NCBI GenBank assembly: GCA_039927975.1
Contig: JBDSTZ010000529.1
Location: 1 to 6,540, forward strand
Origin: JBDSTZ01 sp039927975
GTDB lineage: Bacteria; Pseudomonadota; Gammaproteobacteria; Burkholderiales; Burkholderiaceae_D
Direction of reading: 5' to 3'
Length of the DNA stretch: 6,540 nucleotides
Positions within the stretch are counted from its first letter, which is position 1. Each line of letters opens with the position of its first letter. A program made the translations under genes and the position numbers. The notes beneath the pieces are model-generated. The model did no database searches and was not told the DNA's origin. It was given only the letters and a program-made list of their open reading frames with translations. Positions 1-5,399 of the stretch are shown here, piece after piece.

Positions 1-23
1 CTATGACGTCCTCGGCAATCCAA

Positions 24-49
24 TTTCACCCAACTTTCACGGGTGAAAG
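24..49. promoter_or_regulatory. TTTCAC direct and inverted repeat cluster
   Basis: TTTCAC occurs at 24-29 and again at 35-40, exactly 11 bp (about one helical turn) apart. Its inverse GTGAAA is at 43-48. CTTTCAC (34-40) and GTGAAAG (43-49) form a 7-bp perfect inverted repeat around GG, and TTTCACCC (24-31) can alternatively pair with GGGTGAAA (41-48). The cluster lies about 95 bp upstream of the ABC ATPase start. It could be an operator for that gene, or the terminator-like end of an unseen upstream gene, although no T-tract follows. The function is inferred; the repeats are seen directly. Confidence 0.35.
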
Positions 50-142
50 CGGAATCGCCATCAAACTCCGGCCGCAAGCGCATCAAGAAGCCTGAATCAA
101 ATTCCATCTGCCGCGCACACTCCTAGCCGAAAAGGACTTCAC

Positions 143-817
143 ATGCCCGCACTGCCCGCCAAGCCGGAAACGGCGCCGATGCTCGAACTGCGCGGCTTGA
201 CCAAGTCTTACAACGGGCGCCTGGTGCTCGGCGCCCTGTCGCACAGCTTCGCCGCCGGCGAGTTCGTCGCCATCATGGGCGAATCCGGGGTCGGCAAATC
301 GACCCTGCTCAACCTCATCGCGGGACTCGACGCGCCCGACGGCGGCGACGTGATCATCGATGGCCAGCCGATGGCCGCACTCGACGACGACGCCGCCACC
401 CGCCTGCGGCGCACCCGCATGGGCTTCATCTTCCAGGCCTTTCACGTGCTGCCGCACCTGACGCTGCGGCAGAATGTGGCGCTGCCGCTGCTGCTCAACC
501 ATGACTCGCAGCAGCGCGCCGGGGCCATGCTCGACGCCGTCGGGCTGGCCGGCCGGGGTGGTGATTTTCCGCGCCAGCTGTCCGGCGGCGAGCTGCAAAG
601 GGTGGCGATCGCGCGCGCGCTGGTGCACCGCCCGGCCCTGATCCTGGCCGACGAACCGACCGGAAACCTCGACCCAGAGACCGCCAGTGGCATTCTCACC
701 TTGTTGCGCGATGAGATAAAGATGAGTGGCGCGAGCGCGCTAATGGTCACACATTCTCACGCGGCGGCCGAAAAAGCCGATAAAGTTTATGTATTGACAA
801 GGAACGGCCTTATTTGA
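143..817 (+). CDS. ABC transporter ATP-binding protein, LolD/MacB/FtsE-like class
   Basis: This 224-residue stand-alone nucleotide-binding subunit would hydrolyse ATP at the cytoplasmic face of the inner membrane to drive a partner permease. All ABC motifs are intact: Walker A GESGVGKST (46-54), Q-loop Gln98 in FQAFHVLPHLT, signature LSGGELQRVAIARAL (146-160), Walker B LILADEPTGNLD (166-177) with Glu171, and the switch His204 in MVTHS. The length and the close match to the LolD/MacB pattern indicate the class that serves FtsX-type permeases (lipoprotein release, mechanotransmission or efflux) rather than solute importers. The ATG at 143 is preferred because AAGGA lies 6 nt upstream (132-136); an ATG at codon 13 is less well supported. 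No permease follows: the next gene is an unrelated regulator 177 bp away. A partner would have to lie left of the window or elsewhere. The last ~40 bp are much more AT-rich than the rest of the gene. The substrate cannot be assigned. Confidence 0.93.
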   Translation: MPALPAKPETAPMLELRGLTKSYNGRLVLGALSHSFAAGEFVAIMGESGVGKSTLLNLIAGLDAPDGGDVIIDGQPMAALDDDAATRLRRTRMGFIFQAFHVLPHLTLRQNVALPLLLNHDSQQRAGAMLDAVGLAGRGGDFPRQLSGGELQRVAIARALVHRPALILADEPTGNLDPETASGILTLLRDEIKMSGASALMVTHSHAAAEKADKVYVLTRNGLI

Positions 818-871
818 ACAACAAAAACCACAAATAATCACATTTTTTCGTGCCTAAACGCATCAATCATG

Positions 872-900
872 CTGCGAATACACTATTAACGTAGTATCAT
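872..900 (+). promoter_or_regulatory. Possible promoter of the HTH gene, with small inverted repeat
   Basis: A -10-like TATCAT (895-900, 5/6 to consensus) lies about 95 bp upstream of the HTH start, inside an AT-rich stretch. The -35 candidate CTGCGA (872-877, spacer 17) is poor at 3/6. ACTA (882-885) and TAGT (892-895) form a short inverted repeat in the spacer that could be an operator. A promoter is expected here because the preceding gene is unrelated and 177 bp away, but the exact position is a weak call. Confidence 0.25.
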
Positions 901-994
901 CAACTCACGCTGTCGCGTTAGATTCTATCCGAATGTAACAGGCAGTCTGGCGAAGGGACAATCCCCCCACCAAGTTCGATGACGGAGGAGCACG

Positions 995-1282
995 ATGAAC
1001 GTACGGCAAAAGAAACTGGAAATGATCGAGGCGATGAATCGCGCTCGGGCGCTTGAACCATCGAGCTTTGTTCCTAACAAACTGCTCGACACGCTGATTG
1101 AAACGATGAAGCTGAAAAACGACGCGGAACTGTGCCGCGTGCTGGAAGTGCAGCCACCGATCATCAGCAAGATCCGTCACCGCAAGCTCGCGGTAGGCGC
1201 GACCATTCTCCTGCGTATGCATGAGAAGTCCGAAATGAGCATCAAGGATCTGAAGGAATTGTCGAACGCCGCGATGCACTAA
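995..1282 (+). CDS. Small HTH (Cro/XRE-like) DNA-binding protein
   Basis: This is a 95-residue basic protein with no signal peptide or membrane segment. Residues about 29-76 look like a compact helical domain. DAELCRVLEVQ (43-53) would be the first helix of a helix-turn-helix, and PPIISKIRHRK (54-64) the recognition helix, with the Ser-Lys-Ile-Arg pattern common in Cro/C1-type repressors. Helices before and after (LLDTLIETM; ATILLRMHEKS) would complete a lambda-repressor-like fold. The fold is inferred from pattern and not proved. The start is well supported: GGAGGAG (984-990) ends 4 nt before the ATG. The gene appears monocistronic, with an AT-rich leader before it and a strong terminator just after it. 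That is the usual arrangement for a free-standing regulator and fits a chromosomal or phage-derived Cro-like protein. No target or partner is visible; autoregulation through the leader is possible. Confidence 0.85.
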   Translation: MNVRQKKLEMIEAMNRARALEPSSFVPNKLLDTLIETMKLKNDAELCRVLEVQPPIISKIRHRKLAVGATILLRMHEKSEMSIKDLKELSNAAMH

Positions 1283-1303
1283 GCACTGCGAGTCGATTTG
1301 AAT

Positions 1304-1343
1304 TGGCGCCCGCAGCACAGTCTGCATGGGGCGCCATTTTTTT
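1304..1343 (+). terminator. Intrinsic terminator of the HTH gene
   Basis: TGGCGCCC (1304-1311) pairs with GGGCGCCA (1329-1336). The stem continues inward as GCAG (1312-1315) with CTGC (1322-1325), leaving a 6-nt loop and a 3-nt bulge (ATG, 1326-1328). Seven T residues follow at 1337-1343. It lies 21 bp past the HTH stop codon. The minus direction lacks a T-tract, so it should act mainly on plus-strand transcription. Confidence 0.9.
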
Positions 1344-1345
1344 GT

Positions 1346-1373
1346 CCGCTGGTTTGGCCGCTGGTTTGGCCGC
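1346..1373. repeat. Tandem 12-bp repeat echoing the neighbouring Lys-Ala-Pro tail
   Basis: CCGCTGGTTTGG occurs twice in perfect tandem (1346-1357, 1358-1369) and is followed by a partial third copy, CCGC. Read on the minus strand this spells AAKPAAKPA, the same peptide repeat as the tail of the H1-like protein encoded at 1462-2085. It lies about 90 bp past that gene's stop codon and in a different frame. It is probably non-coding. It may be a decayed duplicate of the tail repeat or independent slippage. Confidence 0.7.
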
Positions 1374-1461
1374 GAATTGGGCAGTTGTTTGGGCCCGGCT
1401 AGGGCCGCATCCTTGTGCGCGACCTGCCCACCCGCTGGCGCTGTGCGGGCAAGGCACACCG

Positions 1462-2085
1462 CTAGACGTTCTTCGGGCGGCCCGTCTTTAGTTGCGGCAG
1501 GCCGTCGAGCACCTTTTGCAGGGTCGCCGTATCCATCTGGCTGATCAGCGCCACGCCGATGCGCAGCAGCTCACTCTTCTTGATCTCGAATCCGGCCTTC
1601 AGGCAAGCCTTCTTGACCTGGCCGAGCAACGCGTATTCGGACTCGGGCATGGTGAAGCTGTCGCGCACCAGTTTGCCCTTGCTGCATTTTTCACGACCGT
1701 TTTCGGTCGCCGCGCCATTCAAGGTCACCGGATCGGCATCGGCCGCCGGCGCCGCCGCTTTCACAGCCTTTTTAGGCGCGGCCTTGGCGGCGCTTCTTGT
1801 TGCCGGCTTCGTCGACGACTTGGCTGCCGGTTTCGTCGCTGGCTTTGCCGCTGTCTTGGCTGCCGGTTTCGTTACTGGTTTGGCTGCCGGCTTGGCCGCC
1901 GGTTTAGCTGCAGGTTTAGCTGCCGATTTAGCCGCCGCCTTGGCTGGTTTTGCCGCCTTCGCTGCCGGCTTGGCCGCAGCCTTCGCGACCGGTTTCGCCG
2001 GCGCCGCACCACCCGCTTTTTTCGCCGGCGCGGCCGGCTTGGCCGCCTGCTCGGTATTCGTTTTTGCCGTTTCTGCTTTGACCAT
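1462..2085 (-). CDS. Histone H1-like Lys/Ala/Pro-rich protein with C-terminal ribbon-helix-helix-like domain
   Basis: This 207-residue, very basic protein is probably nucleoid-associated. Residues ~14-113 are a low-complexity tail of AAKP/TKPA-type units like those of AlgP, HctB and eukaryotic H1, expected to be disordered and to bind DNA non-specifically. Residues ~137-207 are ordered. KLVRDSFTMP reads as a strand, then a helix (ESEYALLGQVKKACLKAG), then a second helix (KKSELLRIGVALISQM), which is the order of a ribbon-helix-helix domain. The protein ends TGRPKNV, resembling the GRP core of an AT-hook. I take the ATG at 2085 because GGAG lies 7 nt upstream (2093-2096). A TTG 24 bp earlier opens the same frame but has a poor Shine-Dalgarno. 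The gene follows ppx on the same strand, 73 bp away, but has its own promoter between them. The RHH assignment is an inference from secondary-structure pattern. Repeat number in the tail is likely to vary between strains. Confidence 0.88.
   Translation of the reverse strand: MVKAETAKTNTEQAAKPAAPAKKAGGAAPAKPVAKAAAKPAAKAAKPAKAAAKSAAKPAAKPAAKPAAKPVTKPAAKTAAKPATKPAAKSSTKPATRSAAKAAPKKAVKAAAPAADADPVTLNGAATENGREKCSKGKLVRDSFTMPESEYALLGQVKKACLKAGFEIKKSELLRIGVALISQMDTATLQKVLDGLPQLKTGRPKNV
1747..2046 (-). repeat. Degenerate 12-bp coding repeats of the Lys-Ala-Pro tail
   Basis: About 300 bp inside the H1-like gene is built of imperfect 12-bp units encoding AAKP and variants such as VTKP, ATKP and SSTKP. 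The most regular stretch encodes residues ~54-70 (about 1876-1926). Units are synonymously diversified rather than identical, so the array looks old and kept by selection on composition. It is a coding repeat. There are no conserved repeats with unique spacers as in CRISPR. Confidence 0.8.
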
Positions 2086-2127
2086 GGAATTTCTCCGTTT
2101 CTTGTTCAAACTATTTTCGAGCTAAAT

Positions 2128-2156
2128 AATATATACCATTTATTTCATTTAGACAA
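2128..2156 (-). promoter_or_regulatory. Sigma-70-type promoter of the H1-like gene
   Basis: On the minus strand, TTGTCT (2151-2156, 4/6 to the -35) is followed after exactly 17 bp by TATATT (2128-2133, 5/6 to the -10). This gives a predicted start near 2121 and a leader of about 36 nt carrying the GGAG ribosome site. The promoter sits in a very AT-rich gap directly after the ppx stop, so the H1-like gene can be expressed apart from ppx. Confidence 0.7.
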
Positions 2157-2158
2157 AT

Positions 2159-3658
2159 TTATGCCGACTGGGCGTTTGTCTTTACACTGAAATCGACCCC
2201 GACCTCATCCCACGACTCCTGTTCCTTCTCGATCCAGAACGACACCGTCGGATGCTGCGCGATCCAGCTGCGCGGCAATTCGATGTCGATACGGTTCTTC
2301 ATGCGCACCCGCAGCTGCTCCTCGGCGGCGCCAATGCGCGCATGCATCAGCAGAATCGCCAGCCGCAGCGCCAGCACGGCCTTGGCGAAATCGGCCTCGG
2401 CCAGGCTGTCGGCAACCTTGCGCAGGCTGCCCTTCTGCGCCAGGATCAGGCGCCCCATCACCTTCTGCTCGCGCGCGGTGAAGCCCGGCAGGTCGGCGTT
2501 CTCGATCAGGTAGGCGCCGTGCTTGTGGTAGCCGGTCTGCGACACCACCATGCCGATTTCATGCAGCTCGGCGCTGAAGGCGAGCAGCTTGACGTAGTTG
2601 TCGGCGGCCGGTTTGAGCTGCGCGTACAGCGCCAGCGCCACATGCGCGACGCGCTCGCCGCGCGCCGGGTCGACGTGGAATTTATGCACCAGCTGATGGG
2701 CCGATTGCTCGCGCCGGTCGCGCTGCATCGAGCGGCCGAACAGGTCCCACATCACGCCCATGCGCAGCCCCGCCTCGACCGCGAACAGTTCGTCGATGGC
2801 CAGTTCGGCCACCAGCGCGATCAGGATCGCCAGGCCGCCGATGACGGTGCCGGCGCGGTCCGGCCGCAAGCCAGGCATGTCGATCTTGCCGACCTGGCCG
2901 AACTGCACGAAACGGCGCTTGAGCGCGTCCAGGCTGGCGGCGTTGAGCTTGCCGTCGCCGAGATTGTTCTTGACGATGATGTCGGCGATTGCGCGGATCG
3001 TGCCGGAAGAACCGTAGGCGCGCTTCCAGTGCTGGCTGTGGTAAGGCGGCGCGGCGTCCTCGAAGTGGCTGCGGGCAGACAGGATGGCAGCCTCGAACGA
3101 GACCGCGTCGACCCGGCCGCCAACAAAGAACGACAGGCTTTGCTTGACGGTGCCGAGGCTGAACGACTCGACCCGCTCGATGTCGAGGCCCTGCCCCAGT
3201 ATCAGCTCGGTCGAGCCGCCGCCGATGTCGATGACCAGGCGCGATTCGTCCGCCGCCGCGCCGGCCAGGGTGTTGGCCACGCCCATGTAGATCAGGCGCC
3301 CTTCTTCCTCGCCGGAGATGATCTCGATCGGATAGCCGAGCGTTTTTTCCGCCAGCGGCAGAAAGGCCGGCGCGTTGTGGGCGACGCGCAAGGTGGAGGT
3401 GGCCACCACCCGCACCGCTTCGAGCTTGTAGCCGGCCAGCACGGCGCGGAAATCGGCCAGGCAGGCCAGCGCCGACTGCATCGCCGACTCGGTCAGGTTG
3501 CCCTTGGCGTCGAGCCCGGCGGCCAGGCGAATCGGTTCGCGCATGCTCTTGACGACGCGGATGGCGTCGCCGTCATGCTTGCCTACGTGGAGGCGAAAAC
3601 TGTTCGATCCAAGATCGACGGCAGCGTACATAGAATCCTCATTCCCGGTCGATGTCAT
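2159..3658 (-). CDS. ppx: Exopolyphosphatase (Ppx/GppA family)
   Basis: This cytosolic enzyme releases phosphate processively from the ends of inorganic polyphosphate; relatives hydrolyse pppGpp. In 499-residue numbering it has the ASKHA phosphate-1 loop DLGSN (15-19), a GEEEG segment (116-120) carrying the likely catalytic Glu region, phosphate-2 IDIGGGSTE (143-151), YGSSGTIRA (215-223) and LRMGVMWDLF (298-307). The C-terminal HD-like helical domain includes ELHEIG (364-369) and YLIENADLPGFT, as in E. coli Ppx. Length matches the long Ppx form (E. coli ~513). Two ATG starts are plausible: 3658 with AGGAG 7 nt upstream, and 3631 with GAGGA about 5 nt upstream, giving MYAAVDLGSN directly; the second is equally likely. 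A TTG at 3691 is unlikely. No ppk is in the window. Upstream lies a Pho-box-like repeat; the GGDEF gene ends 152 bp before it on the same strand. Ppx versus GppA cannot be fully separated from sequence alone, but the length and C-terminal domain favour Ppx. Confidence 0.93.
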   Translation of the reverse strand: MTSTGNEDSMYAAVDLGSNSFRLHVGKHDGDAIRVVKSMREPIRLAAGLDAKGNLTESAMQSALACLADFRAVLAGYKLEAVRVVATSTLRVAHNAPAFLPLAEKTLGYPIEIISGEEEGRLIYMGVANTLAGAAADESRLVIDIGGGSTELILGQGLDIERVESFSLGTVKQSLSFFVGGRVDAVSFEAAILSARSHFEDAAPPYHSQHWKRAYGSSGTIRAIADIIVKNNLGDGKLNAASLDALKRRFVQFGQVGKIDMPGLRPDRAGTVIGGLAILIALVAELAIDELFAVEAGLRMGVMWDLFGRSMQRDRREQSAHQLVHKFHVDPARGERVAHVALALYAQLKPAADNYVKLLAFSAELHEIGMVVSQTGYHKHGAYLIENADLPGFTAREQKVMGRLILAQKGSLRKVADSLAEADFAKAVLALRLAILLMHARIGAAEEQLRVRMKNRIDIELPRSWIAQHPTVSFWIEKEQESWDEVGVDFSVKTNAQSA

Positions 3659-3687
3659 GAACGCGCTCCTGCGACGAAAATCGTAAC

Positions 3688-3721
3688 ACAATAGCTGCGC
3701 TTCATGACGCCATGATGACGC
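3688..3721 (-). promoter_or_regulatory. Candidate Pho box and -10 element of ppx
   Basis: On the minus strand GCGTCAT occurs twice (3715-3721 and 3704-3710), separated by CATG, so the repeats are spaced 11 bp start to start. The PhoB box consensus is two CTGTCAT-type heptamers with the same 11-bp spacing, and each half here matches 5 of 7 (GTCAT). Ten nt further on is TATTGT (3688-3693, 4/6 to the -10), the distance seen at PhoB-activated promoters that lack a good -35, and there is no good -35 here. The AT-rich inter-repeat spacer of the consensus is not matched. It is a candidate only. Confidence 0.4.
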
Positions 3722-3810
3722 CTTGAATTGATAGGATGGCAGGGAGAGGACGACGCAAAGGCGAAGGAGGACGGTGAACCGGCGCCGGCGCGCTCAGCGC
3801 CGCGCCGCGA

Positions 3811-4974
3811 TCACGCCTGGGGGCCGCCGGCCGACGCTTGTGCGATCTGGTCGCGCCCGCCCGCCTTGGCCGTTTGCAGGGCTTCGTCGGCGCGCTTGAA
3901 CAGGCTCACGTTGCTGTCGTCGGCGCGGATGGTGGTGACGCCGAAGCTGGCGGTCAGGTTGACCATCGCGCGCTCGGTCTTGAACGGAGTGGCGGCGATC
4001 GCCGCGCGCATGCGTTCGGCCACCAGCATCGCCTCGGGCAGGTCGGTGCGCGGCAGCAGCACGGCGAATTCGACGCCGACCAGGCGACCAAGCAGGTCGC
4101 TGCCGCGCAACTGGCGCTTGCAGGCGTCGACCACGCCGCGCAGCACGGCGTCGCCGGCCGGGTGGCCGTAGCTGTCGTTGATGCGCTTGAACTGGTCGAG
4201 GTCGAACAGCAGCAGCGCGGTCGGCACGCCGGGCCGGCGCCCCAGCGCCATCCACGGCGCCAGCAGGTTGAAGAAGCCGCGCCGGTTCGGCACGTCGGTC
4301 AGGCCGTCGACCACCGCCAGGCGCGCCAGTTCCTGCTGTTCCTGCTGGCGCGACAGCAGCAGGTAGCCGAAGGCGCCCAGCAGCATGAGCAGATAGAAGG
4401 CGGCCGAGGACAGCAGCTGCATCATGCCGTTGCTGATCCAGCCCCAGCCGGCCGGGGTGCTCATCACCAGCACGGCGCGCGCCGCCACCATCAGGGCCAG
4501 CGCGGCGGTGGCCAGCGCCAGGAAGCGGCGCAGCATGGTCGCTTCACGCCAGCGCTGCGCCAGCGCGGCCGCGGCGGACAGGTAGAAGGCGCCGAGGATG
4601 AGCGAACTGGCCAGCGCGCGCAAGCCGATCGGGTCGACCAGGTAGCAGCCGATAAACACCAGCACCGCCAGCGCCAGCAGCGGATAGGCGAAGCGGCGCC
4701 AGCGGCCCCGCTCGGCCGCTTCCCACAGCGCGCCCGCTTCGAGCGCGACGCCGATGAACAGGACCGTGTAGCCGACCGGGATCGAGATCGGATCGGGCAC
4801 CACGCCGCTGCCGCGAAAGTACAGCAGCAGCCAGGCGGCGGCCTGGCATTGCTTGGCCACCGCCCAGGTCGACATCGAGAGCGACTTCTTGCTGTCGAGC
4901 TGGTAGAAGGACAGCGCCGCGCACAGGCTCAGGTTACCCAGCGCCAGGGCGAACAGCATGGTGGTGATATCCAT
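3811..4974 (-). CDS. Membrane-anchored GGDEF-domain protein with degenerate active site (VGVEF)
   Basis: This 387-residue protein has an N-terminal hydrophobic module (residues ~4-207) of about six to seven membrane helices, most clearly 4-23, 66-86, 97-113, 117-140, 150-171 and 186-207. After a short Gln/Glu-rich linker comes a GGDEF domain (~215-378) with the entry motif DGLTDVPNRR (223-232), FDLDQFKRIND (257-267) with metal ligand Asp258, YGHPAGDAVL, and ADEALQTAKAGGRDQI near the end. The signature is VGVEF (299-303): the first Gly and the metal-binding third residue are Val. RGSD (290-293) sits exactly five residues before it, as an intact c-di-GMP inhibitory I-site. By family knowledge such proteins usually do not make c-di-GMP and may bind it or act by dimerisation. 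The ATG lies 12 bp after the upstream gene's stop without a clear Shine-Dalgarno, so coupled translation is likely. The membrane module is not one I can name; it is MASE-like only in topology. Confidence 0.9.
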   Translation of the reverse strand: MDITTMLFALALGNLSLCAALSFYQLDSKKSLSMSTWAVAKQCQAAAWLLLYFRGSGVVPDPISIPVGYTVLFIGVALEAGALWEAAERGRWRRFAYPLLALAVLVFIGCYLVDPIGLRALASSLILGAFYLSAAAALAQRWREATMLRRFLALATAALALMVAARAVLVMSTPAGWGWISNGMMQLLSSAAFYLLMLLGAFGYLLLSRQQEQQELARLAVVDGLTDVPNRRGFFNLLAPWMALGRRPGVPTALLLFDLDQFKRINDSYGHPAGDAVLRGVVDACKRQLRGSDLLGRLVGVEFAVLLPRTDLPEAMLVAERMRAAIAATPFKTERAMVNLTASFGVTTIRADDSNVSLFKRADEALQTAKAGGRDQIAQASAGGPQA

Positions 4975-4986
4975 CGGCGCGGCCGG

Positions 4987-5262
4987 CTAGACTTCGTGCT
5001 CGACCAGGGTGGTGCCGTCGCCGATCTTGCTGGCCCAGGCCTTGGCGAAATACGCTTTCTCGGTGTCGGTCGGGGTGTCGTTCCAGAATACGATCAGGGT
5101 GCCTTTGTGGTCGTGCAGCTGGCTGAATTTCTCGACGAAGCCGGGATTGTCGCCATGATCGGCCAACGCCATGACGTAGCCGTAGACCCGGGTCAACCGC
5201 TCGATGCGGTCGGGCTCGGTCAAGCTGTTGGTGGCCGTGATGGTGGGGTGATCTAAGAACAT
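4987..5262 (-). CDS. Small protein of unknown function, coupled to the GGDEF gene
   Basis: This is a 91-residue soluble acidic protein with no signal peptide, membrane helix or motif I recognise. It reads as a compact alpha/beta fold: helix TEPDRIERLTRVYGYVMALA (15-34), helix NPGFVEKFSQLHDH (39-52), strand GTLIVFW (54-60), helix TDTEKAYFAKAWASKIG (65-81) and strand TTLVEHEV at the end. The ATG at 5262 is supported by GGAG 5 nt upstream. It ends 12 bp before the GGDEF start on the same strand, so the two are probably one transcript and may act together. The codon pattern is ordinary for this genome, unlike a random frame, and no overlapping frame looks more real. Function is not assigned. Confidence 0.8.
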   Translation of the reverse strand: MFLDHPTITATNSLTEPDRIERLTRVYGYVMALADHGDNPGFVEKFSQLHDHKGTLIVFWNDTPTDTEKAYFAKAWASKIGDGTTLVEHEV

Positions 5263-5289
5263 AGTGGCTCCGTGTGGCTGCGGATTGAG

Positions 5290-5317
5290 CTTATCAGAAA
5301 CCGATACCGCGCAACAA
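5290..5317 (-). promoter_or_regulatory. Possible promoter of the small protein / GGDEF operon
   Basis: On the minus strand TTGTTG (5312-5317) and GATAAG (5290-5295, 4/6 to the -10) are 16 bp apart and would start transcription roughly 15 bp before the GGAG site. The fit is modest, but a promoter is needed here because the upstream gene is divergent. Confidence 0.3.
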
Positions 5318-5387
5318 GATTTCCGTTGCAGCCGACAGGGCGCCTCCGCCGAATCGGCATTGGCTCGCGCCTGGCCCGCACCTGACC

Positions 5388-5393
5388 TATACT
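5388..5393 (+). promoter_or_regulatory. -10 element TATACT placed for a leaderless start
   Basis: TATACT matches five of six bases of the sigma-70 -10. It ends 6 bp before the A of the ATG at 5400, so predicted transcription would begin at or next to the start codon. No Shine-Dalgarno precedes that ATG. A -35 at 16-18 bp is not evident; TTGGCT at 5360-5365 is 22 bp away, which is too far. Confidence 0.4.
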
Positions 5394-5399
5394 GACGCG

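Noticed and set aside
1..95. Possible 3' end of an upstream plus-strand gene (stops at 44-46 or 93-95), or a minus-strand frame open to the edge from 107
   Set aside because: Three frames are open over this short stretch, none has strong G/C third-position bias or a recognisable C-terminus, so no choice can be defended.
794..799. Perfect TTGACA near the end of the ABC gene
   Set aside because: No -10-like hexamer occurs at 16-18 bp downstream, so a promoter is not supported.
905..1459. Minus-strand frame overlapping the HTH gene and terminator
   Set aside because: It runs through a strong plus-strand terminator, has no recognisable domain, and the HTH frame has the better start signal.
1747..2046. 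Repeat array that could suggest CRISPR
   Set aside because: The 12-bp units are in frame, contiguous and degenerate, with no spacers; they encode the Lys-Ala-Pro tail.
1492..2190. Arg/Cys-rich plus-strand frame over the H1-like gene
   Set aside because: It is the complement of the AAKP repeats; the minus frame has an ordered C-terminal domain, a Shine-Dalgarno and a promoter.
2252..3694. Long plus-strand open frame (480 codons) opposite ppx
   Set aside because: Shadow of ppx: composition is His/Gln/Asp/Arg-biased and no family is recognisable, whereas every Ppx motif is on the minus strand.
3786..3802. Hairpin CGGCGC-GCTCA-GCGCCG after the GGDEF stop
   Set aside because: A 6-bp stem without a T-tract in either direction; too weak to call a terminator in DNA this GC-rich.
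3838..5256. Long plus-strand open frame (472 codons) opposite the GGDEF gene
   Set aside because: It is the antisense shadow of the GC-rich GGDEF and 91-residue genes; the translation is His/Gln/Arg-rich with no motif, while the minus strand carries clear domains.
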